From the NCBI GenBank assembly GCA_035079385.1, contig JAVHKY010000038.1, positions 2,170,001 to 2,234,000 on the forward strand: DNA of 64,000 nucleotides, in the 5' to 3' direction. The DNA is from Aspidiotus rigidus. Its lineage: Eukaryota; Arthropoda; Insecta; Hemiptera; Diaspididae. Positions within the stretch are counted from its first letter, which is position 1. Each line of letters starts with the position of its first letter. Under the pieces are notes generated by a model. It was not told the origin of the DNA. It did not search any database and was given only the letters and a program-made list of their open reading frames with translations. Made by a program: the position numbers and the translations under genes. Of the stretch, positions 12,344 through 23,744 are shown piece after piece.

Positions 12344-12370
12344 TACACATGAAACCCTCATTCACTGCTC

Positions 12371-14960
12371 CAAAAATTCAGAAAGAAGATGCACCAAGTT
12401 TGGTAAATGCACCTCACAATAGCATATCCTGACACATCCTTTCATCCTTTATACTGGTGAATCATTTTAAAAGAATTGTAAACGCTCTCGGTAGTGTGAC
12501 GAAAGTATTCTCGTCGTGCCCTTTTAATCATGGGAAAAACGAGCAAAACAATTTTGAAACACTTTAAACTCGAGTGATTCTCGAACGGTAGGAGGATCCT
12601 ACCTTCGTTCAACTATACTGCGAGAATTCACGTGTCATCGAGAAAGAGTCAAAATTCAATAGAGTGAGTGTTAAGACGCTTCTTGTTATTTTCTTCGATG
12701 GGGTAGAATGCGTGTATGAGAGGAAATGATGCAGTTCGTGTTACTTCGCTACTAATTCATCTATAGGATGTGTGTGCGACGTCACAATAAGGGTGCGATG
12801 AAAATGCCATCCAAAGGGTGGCAATAACGAAGACACGATGTATCAGCAGCAGGCAGGACGAGTTATTTCTATAAAAATTATTACAGCAATATAAATAACG
12901 TGGAGATGTCAGTAAGCGAAATAACTTCGCAAAATTCCTGATGTAAGTGCATTGTGAATATCTGCTTGAACAAAATTTAATGAAGAAAAATTTTGCGCGC
13001 TTCACGCACAAAAAAACAGCTTTTCTAATGAAATGTCTGCTACATTTATACATATTTTAATTACAGAGTAAATATACTGATATGGCATAATATAGGAGTA
13101 GTAGAGGCGGCACGGTACTCAAAGTCGAGCAACTGCGTCGTACACGCGGGAGCCCAGACATCCAGGGGTTCTTGCAGGGCAAACGAAATGTTTTAAATTA
13201 ATTTATTGAAAACTTTCGACAATTCCGTGCACACGTACGCGTAATTAATTACAATAAACTGCGTTTCGTTTGTATAATTCAACACGTGTCGCGGTATTCA
13301 CGCATGAGGCTTCGACAATATACAAATAATCTGTACACGAGAATCGAATGCAAGTCGCGGGACCATCGCGGACGGATGTTTGCAACGTATTACGACGAAT
13401 CTTTCAGCGGGGGTGAAATTGTTTTCACCTCCATTTAACGAAATCCGACGCTAATATTACGGGCCGATGCGATGCGGAGTCGTAAAAACGTACGAATAGG
13501 GCTTGCACGCAACAATACGACCCATCGTATACTAGACGATTAATCCCCGCACTACACTTAGTATTCTTTCGCCACTCACTCTCGTGTAGGCTCTTACGTA
13601 CCCATCATCTCAAACGTCTCGCATCAAACGGCTTAATTAGGGATTTCCATCACCGCGTCGTCGCTCGATCTTCCCTGTTCGCCTTTAAGTAGTGTACGTC
13701 GTTCGCTGTACTTCCCCAGCGTTAGCGAGCATCGAAAAATAGTGTGTGTGAGAGAGAGAGAGGAAAAAAAGTAAGTCAAACTTAATCACTCTTTATACTT
13801 TCTACATTTCGAGATAGAAAACGTTCCAACTCCTTTAATTTTCCTCGGCAGAAATTTCGTCCGTTGTTTTCCGATTAGAGAGCTATAGTAGCTCTCTTCG
13901 TCGTCGACAAAAACCTTTATCAAAATACTCCGGGGAAATACGCTTTCAGGTTTTATTTTCCTATTTCGGGTTATACGGCTACGTATTCCTGCGTCTGCCC
14001 TATACGCGTCGTCGCCACAATGCCGCACGTAACGCTCTATAGATAGCTATATATAAAACCACCCATAGTAAGAACATTTTCAGCCTCTGTGATACTGCCG
14101 TTCTGAGTCTTTATTTTTCTTTTCTTTTCTTTTTTTTTTTCTACTCAAAATTCATTTCGGTTCAAGTTCCGTCCTCTTTTTAATACCGCCCGCGCGAGTA
14201 TTATTTTGCATTACAATATTTATCGTTCATAATAATACGCGTTACGCACAATAAGAATACGGATGTTCGAGAAGAGCGGCACGATAATCGTTATACGTTC
14301 ATCCTTTAGCATCGAGAGAGCACACTTTTGCCCTGCCGGCTGCGCGAAATCCGTTTTGTCTGGATACGCTTTCGGGGGCTGAGCATCCTCGCCGTCCTCG
14401 TCGTCGTCGTATTCTATACGCGCCGTCACGCGAACAAAAATGAAAATCGCGTCGAATTAAACTTTCAATGCCCTCCAGAAATCAACTTAACGACCGGTAA
14501 TTACGTCAAATCTTCTCACGACGTTAAACTTTCGTCGAATTGCACTGCACCGCTCGCCGCCTCGCGCTCCACATCACCTTTCATAACGCGGAACATTATG
14601 TCGTGTACGTACTTTTAATCTATTCACTCTGGAGCAGCGTTGTATATACCTTTTCTTGAAAATGCTTTCACGCGTTCTCCCTCGCTCGTCGTCGAGCTGT
14701 AAAAAGTCAAGTACAGTACGCGTGAAGTTCGTACCCGTCCGTTTTGTTTCTCGACTTCCTTCAGCTTTCGACGAAATCTTCGTTGAAGTTGAAGTCTTAC
14801 GTCGTGGGGAGGAAGAGAACTTCCCTCTCTCTAGAATCGTTCGAATATTTTTCTTCAAAAAAATCTATCGCCTTCATGCTCTTATGGGTGCCGAAGTAGC
14901 GACGAAGGTTAGAATTCACCAAGTCTGTATGACGTTATCTGCTCGTAACGTCATTTTTGT
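12371..14960. other. CpG-rich non-coding block (class A)
   Basis: CpG-rich, with a GA-repeat near 13747-13765 followed by A-rich sequence, a TTTTC-rich tract near 14113-14141 and a GTC/CGT trinucleotide patch near 14395-14412. Overlapping open frames of about 95-100 codons at 14328-14964 on both strands show no domain. No gene recognised. Confidence 0.5.
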
Positions 14961-15529
14961 CTAGTATAGCCTAGTAGAGCCTTAACGGGCCCTGATCCCG
15001 CACCCACCTCCTTGGTGAGACATCGTAAGACTTGGATTGACCCCCAGACCATCTTCTGAAAAGTAAATGAGAATGTTCTGGCGGAACCAAATGAATAAAG
15101 ATCATTTTTAGTGTCATTCCCCAGTTGCTCGATCCTGTCACTAGTTTAGGTAAGGTAGTTTTCGATAGCGGATAAAGCCACTGTGAAGACAACAACCAGC
15201 TTAAACCTCTCTCTGACGTCTTGTATACATATCTTAAGCTAACTAGCTTTGGAGAGATTCACTCGTTCCGCTCGGGCGCCCTCATTCTTGGTCTGGTTTA
15301 ATAAGCTAACTATTTTGGATCAAGTCAAGGATTCCTCGCAAATTTTCTGTTGGAGGGTGTGGAGAGATTAATTCAGACTTGGACTGGTAGATTTCCAATA
15401 GACGACTGGGGAGCCGATGCCATTATGGAAGTTAAAAAGAGGAAACCCAGTCCCAAACTTGCGCTTTATCGATAGCGGGTAAAGGCACCTTGAACCTCCT
15501 TGTTACGTCATCCTTATCCGTTTAATCTG
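14961..15529. other. CpG-poor stretch without recognised gene (class B)
   Basis: A short direct repeat is visible: CGATAGCGGATAAAG near 15162 and CGATAGCGGGTAAAGG near 15467. Words such as CTAGTATAGCCTAGTAGAGC near 14961 resemble sequence in 16380-16880 and 28880-29060. Nothing coding is recognised. Confidence 0.4.
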
Positions 15530-15635
15530 CTTATGACGTCATCACCATCCATGAAATCATTAGTTCGTGACGTCATCTTCTTGAATTTACCTGTGACGTC
15601 ATCAATCTGTGAAGTTATTATTTCGTGACGTCATG
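15530..15635 (+). repeat. Tandem cluster of four TGACGTCA palindromes
   Basis: Perfect TGACGTCA octamers start at 15534, 15568, 15594 and 15626, with a near match (TTACGTCA) just upstream at about 15503. They sit in a degenerate tandem repeat with a ~60-bp double unit (CGTGACGTCATC... then TGTGACGTCATCA). TGACGTCA is the full palindromic CREB/ATF site, but here it is part of repeat sequence, so regulatory use is not implied. Confidence 0.7.
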
Positions 15636-15653
15636 AACATTCCTGTGTTTCTA

Positions 15654-16160
15654 ACAGGGAACCTGTTTTATGGGGGGCTTTTTGAGAAATTTGCCGTGCG
15701 CCGTCCAGCAAAAAACTTGGAAAAATTTCGACTCTCAAGCCATATGTGATAGGAGAGGGACTTAGAAAAAATTTCGACTCTTGAGCTATATATGATAGGA
15801 GGGGACTTAATAAAATTTCTACTCTCAAGCCATATATGATAGGAGAGGGACTGAGAAAAAATTTCGACTCCTGAGCTATATATATGATAGGAGGGGGAGT
15901 TGGAAAAAATGTCGACTCGAGCCATATATGATAGGAAGGGGACTTAGAAACATGTGGACTCTCGAGCTATCTATGATAGAGGGGGGGGGGAGACTTGGAG
16001 AAATTGTCACTCTCAAGCTATATACCTAATACGATATTTCTGAATCCCCTTCTATCATATATCGCTTGGAGGTCGAAATTTTTCCATGACCCCCTCCTAT
16101 CATATTACAATTTGACTCATAGCCTCGTTTAACTTCGTTAAGGAAGCCGTCGTTTTTCTG
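15654..16160. repeat. Satellite array 1: ~45-bp units that switch orientation
   Basis: A head module (ACAGGGAACCTGTTTTATGG, then GAGAAATTTGCCGTGCGCCG and TCCAGCAAAAAACTTGG) is followed by about seven plus-orientation units from 15715 to 16025. Each unit reads AAAAATTTCGACTCTCAAGC then CATATATGATAGGAGGGGACTT or a close variant. Unit anchors (ACTCTCAAGC-like) begin at 15731, 15777, 15821, 15867, 15915, 15958 and 16009, so the period is 43-51 bp. Two units in reverse orientation follow at about 16045-16110, and a CTCGTTTAACTTCGTT module closes the element. Minus-strand ORFs here encode a reiterated peptide that is only the repeat read through. Confidence 0.85.
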
Positions 16161-16548
16161 TTTCCTTCTAGGATATTTCTGGGTTAGGTTGCAAATATAC
16201 TGCATGCTAGGGCTAATAGCGCTTAGAATGGGGGGGGGGGAGCAACTCAGCCTCGCAGATCTTCAATAGTGGCCTAGTTCAAAGTTAGTAGAGCCTATTA
16301 TACTTTATTTTCGCCCTGCGAAACTCAAACTGAGGCTCGCAGATTTCTAAATCAAGTCGCAAAGATGAAGCTTAGGAATCTGTATTCTAAGCCTAGTACA
16401 AACTATTATTTATATAGCATAGCATAAGCTTATTTAAAGCTGGTATGGCCTGCATTAGAACTGGGAAATTCAAAGCCAGTATTGCCAGATGGAAATCTCG
16501 AAAGTATGCCATTCCTCGAAAAATGGTATTGCCACATGTGCCATAACA
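16161..16548. other. CpG-poor stretch without recognised gene (class B)
   Basis: Contains a G11 run at 16230-16240 and words of the CCTAGT(A/T)(T/C)A type scattered to about 16880. No gene or RNA is recognised. Confidence 0.4.
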
Positions 16549-16688
16549 TGTGACCCCCGTCTACAGAAACCCGGCTTAGCGTTGAATATCGATCAGGAGA
16601 AAAGGATTTTTTTGCATAGGGAGGGAGATCACTTTTCTCCTGATTGTAATTGAACACTAAGTCGGGTTTCTGTTGACGGGATCTCACA
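16549..16688. repeat. 140-bp imperfect hairpin element (MITE-like)
   Basis: Left arm 16549-16603 and right arm 16633-16688 are about 80% complementary over 55 bases. Shared landmarks on the two arms are TGTGA...CCCGTC, ACAGAAACCCG, CTTAG and ATCAGGAGAAAA, read inward. The loop is about 29 bases and contains a T7 run. The whole element could be a MITE or a source of a hairpin transcript. Confidence 0.75.
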
Positions 16689-16985
16689 TTTTAATTCGAC
16701 CTCCCTCAACATTGACTCGAGCTCAGCGTAGCATAAACCTAATATAGGGCTAGTAAACTATAATTATGGTAAATATAGTTTAAATGCTAAGCCATAGTAG
16801 GCCTAGTATAGAAATAACCTCTATGTCAGGCCTAGTTTCTACCCAGTACAATCCAGTTATGAGTATAGTTCAAGTCCAAAATCCGTCTAACTCACTGTAC
16901 CAAAGCCATTTTTTCTTCACTCAAGATGATTATTGTACAAGAAACTTTCACGACCCCCACCCACCCCTTGATTACAACTCATAAT
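16689..16985. other. Remainder of class B block
   Basis: CCTAGTATAGAAAT and GGCCTAGTTTCTAC words give it a weakly repetitive character related to 28880-29060. No gene recognised. Confidence 0.35.
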
Positions 16986-19000
16986 TTCGAGGACTGTCTC
17001 TGAATTGGAGGAAATTGTTTGGTTCTTATAGACGAACACAAATACGGTTTAGAAATGTTTGTCGCGAGAATTTGTAACTCTAACTAGGTACGCTGAGGTA
17101 TATAATTCCGGGTCTTAAGGTCCAGACATCTCTACCGAAAACGATACGAATAAATGATCCTACGATACTTCAGAGTGGATCTTATACGACCAGCAAGCGC
17201 TTTCTGGGTTACGACAATAATGGTAATATCAACTCGAAATGCAGTAAAGACACTAATGCCGAATATTGTCTTATAACTAGATAAAAACGAAGAGGATTAA
17301 AGTAGCGACCGAAGAGCGTAATGCACGTACATTTAGCCAGTTATAGTACGAAGCAGTGCCAGTATAATGCCGTATTATTGTATCGGTAGCAGCACGTTGA
17401 AATACGTTAATGTCAGCAGTAATGTAGAGGAGACTCGGTACTCGAACGATATTATATAGAAAAACGAATGGGCACGAATTATTTTGCAGCTCGGTACGTC
17501 TTTCCGTACCCCTATAGTGCTGGCGATGCTTGTCGGTAATGTCCCCTAGAAGTGGCGCACGATCGAAGCGCACGATGACGAGTCGTGAACTGTTCGACAG
17601 TAGCGACGCGACGACGAGTTATGCATCCTAATCTTAGAAAATTTAGCTCGCGAAAGAGATTTTACACGACTCGACAGGAACGTATAGTATACGCGAGTAT
17701 ATTTATGACGACGATTGAATTACGTTCTCGCTGTTTATACCTTTCTCGTAAATCGCTCTACACTCGATGTATACACGGAAGTAGCGAAAGATAAATGTCA
17801 ATTGCGCGAAGGTTACGTCAGGATATTTGAGCGAGAGAACGCGTGCTCCGAATCAAACGTCGATTTTGGATAGAGAGAGAAGCAGGCGGGCAAAGAGAGA
17901 GAGAGAGAAAAAAAACGAGACGAACGAAGACTGAAATTAATTATCTTCAGTAAATTAACATCGCAAATTACTTTACATATTAGATTGTATTATACAGTGT
18001 AGTTTATTTATCTTCTTATTTTTCTAAAGCTTGAAACAATATACTGTAAACCCACCGACGAGGTCGAAGTTCTTATAGAATTAAGTTTTTTTTTTTTTTT
18101 TTTTTTCTTTCGTCTTCTTTACTAAACGAAATTTTCGACATTTTCGAAAGTTCAACGACCGTTTATACGATGTAAGTTAAAGTCATGTGCCGGATTCACT
18201 TTAGTTTACGTTTATGGTAGAGATGGCGAACCTTCTTCTTCCTTTTCGCTCTTTATAATATACGAATTTATTTTAAATAAATCAACGGATGGGTGTTGGG
18301 GATAGCGATATGATTATTTTATACTGTATAATATGCCCAGGCCACATTATCGTACGTTGTCGTTCGTGGAGGAAGAGAGAGAAAGAGAGAAAGAAAGGTG
18401 TTATACGGGCGAGTTAGCCACCGTTCGAGCGTCTCGTCCCAAATCGTTAATCGCGGAATTTTGCGCACCATTAAAAACTTCGGAAGTCCACGTGTAGCGC
18501 TTTTTATTATCGTCAGCGGTGTGGTATATATATATATTGCATTATACTGTACAAGTTTTGAAAGCGCGATACTATCAATTGCGACCGCGTCTGTGCGCGC
18601 GAGGTCGACAAGGACGTGCGGGTCGACTCGCGCGAGCCCTCGCACGTTTACGGTAAAGGTCGCGCTATCTGTTATTCGGAGCGAACGAAAGCTCGAAAAC
18701 TGAACTTTTTCCGCATTAGCGAACGTTTTTTTTTTTTCCTCGTACTCCTACACATTGCTCGTTGATAGATTAACGTTCATTTACATGCAAAACGTGCTGG
18801 AGGATCACCACACACGACGAACAAATGCGCCTAGAAGCACCCACGTTCTTCGAATTTGTAGACTAGCGTGAAATTACGTCGGTTAATTTCGAAAAATTAG
18901 GTGGAAAAACTTCGAAAAAAACGAAGAACGGAGAGAGTACGTAGAAGGATATTCGAAATAATTATGTTGTCAGCGAGATGAGAGTGACAGATCGAGAAAT
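16986..19000. other. CpG-rich non-coding block (class A)
   Basis: CpG-rich with a GA-rich tract at 17870-17915, a run of 21 T at 18086-18106, a GA tract near 18368-18395, and a GC-rich CGCGCGAG patch near 18590-18630. Open frames of about 100 codons overlap on opposite strands at 18319-18703. Nothing recognised. Confidence 0.5.
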
Positions 19001-19264
19001 GTGGTTTGTAAACTATGGCGCTATGGGTGCATCGAAGCACGAAAAAGGAGGAGAGGTTACCTCGGAAAGAACTTTCGATCTATAGACACCATCGTGAAAA
19101 TATACTTTCAAGGCATGGAGAGATTGAGCGAACTAGGCGAAAGCCCAAGATCTTGACAGAGAAACCTCCCCTTGCCTCGTCCTCTGTTTTGCTGTCCAAA
19201 TCAAAGTATTTGGATGTGCAATTGATTGAATTTCAACCACGGTTCAGAAAAACATTTGTATAGA
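19001..19264. other. Stretch without recognised gene
   Basis: Start of a class B block. A plus-strand frame of 82 codons (19015-19263) begins with a basic, Lys/Arg-rich stretch and matches no family I know. Confidence 0.3.
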
Positions 19265-19505
19265 AGAGCTGATGAATTTTATTTATAAGATAATAAATAT
19301 TTCCACTTGTATATGATTTTCTGAAACTTATGTGCGTTTATTTTTTTGTTCGCAGGTAAGACTCGTTGACCACAATTTATGACCCGGACAAATATTTCGG
19401 AAATTATCGAAGAATCTCCTACCAATGCTGGTAATTGTTCCGATTATCTGTGTAATATCGTTGTAGAATGGTGGTGAGATAAAGAGTGGTTCAATTTTCG
19501 TTGTT
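19265..19505 (+). repeat. Repeat copy 1 containing an acceptor-donor junction (shared with 49375-49600)
   Basis: From about 19300 to 19480 this segment aligns with 49385-49570. Shared landmarks in order are a T-rich tract, TTTGTTCGCAGGTAAG against TTTGTTCACAGGTAAG, TGACCAC, AATTATCGAAGAAT (ATTATCGAAGAAT in this copy), CAA..CTGGTAATTGTTCC against CAA..ATGGTAATTGTTCC, and TGTGTAA(T/C)AT...TTGT. It may be a dispersed element or an old segmental duplication. Confidence 0.6.
19338..19362 (+). promoter_or_regulatory. Candidate recursive splice site RP2
   Basis: TTTATTTTTTTGTTCGCAG ends at 19355 and is joined directly to GTAAGACTC. Both halves are good splice matches and leave no exon between them. 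The site sits in the repeat shared with the 49428 site, and both copies keep the pyrimidine tract, AG and GTAAG. Confidence 0.35.
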
Positions 19506-19841
19506 CTCATTGAGTGTTTCTTGGTTTAGGTAGAGTTTGAGAGAGACGTCTGACCTCCGGCCAGTCAGATGATAGAAATGCTAAGTATGTGCAGCTATGC
19601 ACGAGTGATGAAACCCCTTGAATGACTAAGTTCCTTTGATCGATTATTACCGGTGGGGGACACTGCCTGTCGGAAACAGAGACCTCAATGAGAATCGTCC
19701 AATTTTTTGTGATGGAAATGAGTTTCTTACTGCATGTTTCAAAGATAAAAAGAGGTTCTAATTGTCTTTTTTGCTGTTGACGATCAATTTCCCCCCGAAA
19801 TTCAGTGGGACTACGCTACTGCTGATCTAAGCCTACCCCGC

Positions 19842-20600
19842 TCACGCCCCACACTTGAATAAGGTGTGCTGTGGTCCATCATCCTGCCCTTGATCACAAT
19901 GCGAACCCGTTACCTCCTGCTCAATTTTCCTTAATTGGAGCAGCCATGGGCTTAATACATGCGTCAGGTAAAAGTTCAGCTGACCGTGGTCTCCCTTCGT
20001 CCTCTCGTCAAGGTCGCTTATGATCACATGGGTCGTCCATTTCTCCAGTTTACTTTGAGCAATTCGCTCACCATTTTTCAAGTAAAGAGCGCTCGACGTC
20101 CTGCTTGACCCGTGAAGCCACGTTTGATCAGTCGTCGTCCACTTCTTTGCTCTGAACACCACCACTCTCTCTTGAGTGAGGACCTTAATTGGTAATGAAC
20201 GTGCTGATACGCCAACAGCCTCTGTCGAGACAGAACACAACTTTTTCCCGTCTGTTTCCTTCTGTAGGCTATCTTCATAGAGCCGGCTCATACTGTGGCA
20301 GTATATGCTCATAATGATCTTTCTTCTTACTTCCCTTCGCCCTCCTAAGTTTGTCACTCATCAAATAGCTTAGGTCACTACTTTGCTCGCCTTTTCCACT
20401 GCCTTCAGGAAATGGTGTCTGAAACTCAACTCTGAATCAAACCAGATACTCAGATAAGTGGCTCATGCCCTAGCTCATGATTGCGGTCTTTCTTGCATTC
20501 CATTCTGTGAGGATTTTACCTTGAGATTTTGTGGTATAACTTGACAGTCCGATTCCACAAGATTCATCGAATGCGTTAGAAATGTTTGAATAGGTGTGCA
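19842..20600 (-). pseudogene. Broken non-LTR retrotransposon reverse transcriptase (R1/Jockey-like), C-terminal part
   Basis: The minus-strand frame 20357-19842 encodes 171 residues resembling the thumb and C-terminal region of insect non-LTR reverse transcriptases: TNLGGRREVRRKIIMSI near the start (family form: NLGGP...RR.L..SV), VSTEAVGVSARSLPI (family: VSTEAA.V.AG..P), HGQLNFYLTHVLSP (family: HGEVNFYLTQ.LSG), and HTLFKCGAW at the end (family: H.LF.CP.W). Reading the same frame upstream, 20358-20460 gives YLSIWFDSELSFRHHFLKA, the usual YLGV.LD..LSF..H segment, but with several stop codons. Further upstream, WNARKTAIMS (about 20470-20510) matches the KTE motif. The zinc-finger cysteines and the catalytic YADD box are lost or unrecognisable. 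It is a dead 5'-truncated copy; clade assignment is tentative. Confidence 0.8.
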
Positions 20601-20746
20601 CAAGTGCCCCTCTCTGGCTATTCTGGACACCTTCCTGTGGCTTTAGTGCGCGTTTGCGACAGCCTCCTTTGCTTGTCCTTCGCACCTGTCTTTCACAAGC
20701 TGGAACACGTTCTAATCAAGTTGATGTACAGTGATATCTTTCGCAG

Positions 20747-20818
20747 TGCCGGTGACCGAGCGGTTGAGTCGTGGACTTCTGATCCAAAGGTGCGTGGTTC
20801 AAATCTCGTTACTAGCAG
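20747..20818 (+). tRNA. tRNA-like sequence, anticodon position TCT; tRNA-derived SINE head or pseudogene
   Basis: Acceptor strands TGCCGGT (20747-20753) and ACTAGCA (20811-20817) pair at six of seven positions including one G-T. A box A-like TGACCGAGCGGTTGAG and a box B-like GTGGTTCAAATCTC stand at the expected spacing. An anticodon stem GTGGA/TCCAA (four of five pairs) encloses the 7-base loop CTTCTGA with U33 and TCT at the anticodon position, which would read Arg. The T stem pairs poorly (about two of five), so a functional tRNA is unlikely. The form fits a tRNA-derived SINE or a decayed tRNA. It lies about 150 bp from the retrotransposon remnant, on the opposite strand. Confidence 0.5.
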
Positions 20819-20900
20819 GGCGGAGAACATCCGTATTTTCAAGTAATTCCTTGCAAACTTTTCGAATCCTAAAATTTCTCTACAGTCGTACCCTCTTCAA

Positions 20901-22980
20901 GACTGTTTTATTGATGTATCGTGAACGTGGTTTCGTATCCGCTGGGTGCAATGGTCTCTGGGAAGGTAACCGACGTAAGAGGATGGAGGCGGGTTGGTGC
21001 ATCCTCTTGCTGTCCAACCTGATCCGGAAGAAAGATCTTCGATTACTCTTTCAATTTGTTTTTCAAATTACTCATTTCGTTCGTCTATTCGTATAACAGC
21101 GCTGTGGCGGTAGGTGGTGCGAGTTTTTTATAAAGTTCAAACGACTAAACGTGCGTATTCTCTCGTTCCGTTTAAAGGAATACACTTTTTTTTTCTTTTT
21201 CCTCTGTAACAACTCTTATACACGCCTTGTGTGAACAGTTGCGCTCGGTGTAGTGTATTTTTTTCTCGGCGGCTATGTTGACTATTATTTCTGTAACACG
21301 CAGCATTTGAATAAACGAACCCCTGCGGTGGTTTAACGGTTCGCGGGTTTCGGAAAAAAGAGTGAAAAGAAGGCCGTATATTCGTTTGCGCGAAGGCTTA
21401 TATTCGCGTTTCCTTTTCTTTTTTCCGCTATATACGCTTATGGTACGCCTTCACTCGTTTTTGTCGATGCCGATGATGTTGATGATGATGATGATGATGA
21501 TGATGAAGTTGTTACTAATTTATTTGCGCCCAGAAAATGCATCAACGACGATGGCGAATGGCGTCATTGATGAGGAAGAATTGCGTGAAATTGTTGGCTC
21601 GAAATAATGTGAATTTCTTTCACAATCACGATTTTTATGTACGGCGTATACGGTACTTATAGAAGGAGACTCGGGCTGTGTGTGAGTGTGTGCACAGTGT
21701 AGTGTATACTTATTTGGTACATCGTGGCAGATTGAAATGTTTTGCACGTATTCGAAGTAAAGGTATAGTGTCGTTATAGTACCGAGAAAATTGGTAGCGA
21801 ATGCAGTCGTCGAGAGCAGAAGGGAAGAAAAAAAAGCAGAGAATATAAAACCCCGGAGAGGAGAATAAAAAGAAAGATATTAACATTTTATGTAGAACTG
21901 CCGTGTCATGTCAGCCGTGTGTATAAAAGTGTTGTACGCGGAACAGACGATTCGGAACGTATTACACCTTTTTTTCTTCCTTTTCCTGCCTTTGCTTTCT
22001 TCCTTTTCGTATCATTATTATTTTTCTTTTTATGATTGTAAGGATTGAAGTTGGTTGAAGATTTTTGCTATATACTTCCACCAGCGTGTACTTCGGATGA
22101 TATTTTTTATTTTCTATGAACATAAGAGAAAATTCGTAAAAAAGAAAAAAAAAGGAGAGTACGACGAGATATTTATAGCGTTGAATTTCGTGAACGAGTG
22201 CTTGTGTGTCGGTATAATATTGTCGATTGTAACGACGACGACTACATCGGGTAATTTCAGTAATTGTATAATTATAAGGTAGATTTGTCGGTTCCCTCTG
22301 TTGTGGATGGCAGTACATTAACCTCGAGCTCTTGTACATAATGCGTGCTCGAAGTTTCAGCGTATTTGCCATTCGCAGAATGGAGACGCTAAAATCTTCC
22401 TCCGAATACGTCCGTGTCCGAAGTATGCCCGTCTTCCCTCGCCGTCACAACAGCGAGAGTTAATGACACCCATCATTCGAGAGACGTGTGAGATCATGTA
22501 CATAGTGTTAGACAATAAGGGATTGGGTTGACGAGGCAGCGGAGGAAAAGTTTCATCATTATTATAAAATCAGCAACGTGGGCGATGAATCTGCAAAAGG
22601 AGAGATCCTTTTGCACATTAGTAACGTACTTTAGCAAATAATACGTGATTAAATCTTGTATACTGTAATAAGTAGTATCGAATGTTGCTTGCATTATCAT
22701 GAACTGGGGTACTCGCATGTTGTTATTCTGCGATTTTAATGTACAAATGATGAGTTAATGCGCACACTTATCGCTTTCGTGTTTAATATGTAGTCGTTGA
22801 CCTCGGTTAGTGTCGACCACTTGTACACGAAGCCCATATTCATAACTTTATTTACATTAATTACGTCGTGGTAACAAAAAGAGAAATCAACAACAACAAA
22901 AAAACGCGTTCGCTCGAAATAACGAAGAATGTGTGCAGCGCACTTGCACGTTATAGTCGTATCTTGAGAATACGGTGAAT
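20901..22980. other. CpG-rich non-coding block (class A)
   Basis: Contains an uninterrupted (GAT)n run at 21481-21504 preceded by interrupted GAT units, A/T runs near 21188 and 22137-22152, and GT-rich sequence near 21675-21695. The opposite-strand frames at 21962-22372 are low-complexity. No gene recognised. Confidence 0.5.
21465..21506 (+). repeat. (GAT)n microsatellite
   Basis: Eight perfect GAT units at 21481-21504, flanked by GATGCCGATGATGTT on the left. A plus-strand frame reads it as poly-methionine, which shows that frame is not coding. Confidence 0.9.
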
Positions 22981-23255
22981 TTGTTGGAGAATTTGAGTGT
23001 GGGGAGGTGCCTGGGACAGGGTAATCCGATGGAGAATGTCAAAATCAAGAATTACGACAGGAAGAGGAATGCAGGTGGTTAGTTGGCAGACATGGTAAGA
23101 GGCTGTCCTAGATAGGTGGATTCTTCTTCGTCATTGGAACTTCGAACGAGAAAATGTTAGTGCATTTCTTCGATAAGCGGTTTAGGATCTTCTAGAGATT
23201 AACTATGTGCAACCCGATTTGGACATCACTGAATTCTATGATGGTATTTGCTGAT

Positions 23256-23388
23256 TGACTGAAAACTATCAGCGATGAATTCCCTGTTCCCTTTAGTTCA
23301 CCCAAGGGTGAGTCACGTAGGCTCGTAACCTTCGGCGAAATTGCTAATGACTGAAGTCTATCAGCGATGAATTCTTTGTTCTCTATGA
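23256..23388 (+). repeat. Direct duplication, ~92-bp spacing
   Basis: TGACTGAA(A/G)(A/T)CTATCAGCGATGA is followed by ATTC.(C/T)TGTTC in both copies, starting at 23256 and 23348. The copies are about 40 bp long. Confidence 0.75.
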
Positions 23389-23744
23389 CCTCCATCCTCG
23401 CTAGTCTCGTTGTTGAAAGATGGGGACGCGACGATTCCCGCTGGATGGAAGATTGTACGGCAGCAAACCTTAAGTCTCCCCACCCTTCCTCTCAATGGAC
23501 AGGATATCTTTGCTTGAATTTTTCCGATTGCAATCGACCGAGTCTCAAAATTTTCAATCTCGTCGTGAATCCGAGCCGTTTCTCCTCACTTCAAATTTTC
23601 TCTTCCATTTTTTCCTGAGCTGCAAACTTTTTAGTGCCTCGAGGCCTTTAGCCAATGATTCTGATATAGTTCACTCACCATATTTCGTTTTGAACACCTT
23701 TCCCTCTCCCCGAGTGCTGGTGAGCGACGGCAAGCGTGGATTTT

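Larger units (their letters stand above)
11341..12370. other. Transitional block with a 31-bp doublet and a hairpin element
   Basis: Intermediate CpG content. Holds the 31-bp tandem doublet at 11384-11445 and the long hairpin at 12249-12343. Open frames of 109 (plus) and 104 (minus) codons overlap at 11900-12269; neither matches a family I know, and mutual overlap argues that at least one is chance. Confidence 0.4.

Noticed and set aside
15631..15925. Minus-strand ORFs with a reiterated SYHIWLESRNF-like peptide, also seen near 40344-40957
   Set aside because: The peptide is the 45-bp satellite unit (15 codons) read through. The array changes orientation and frame, so no protein is implied.
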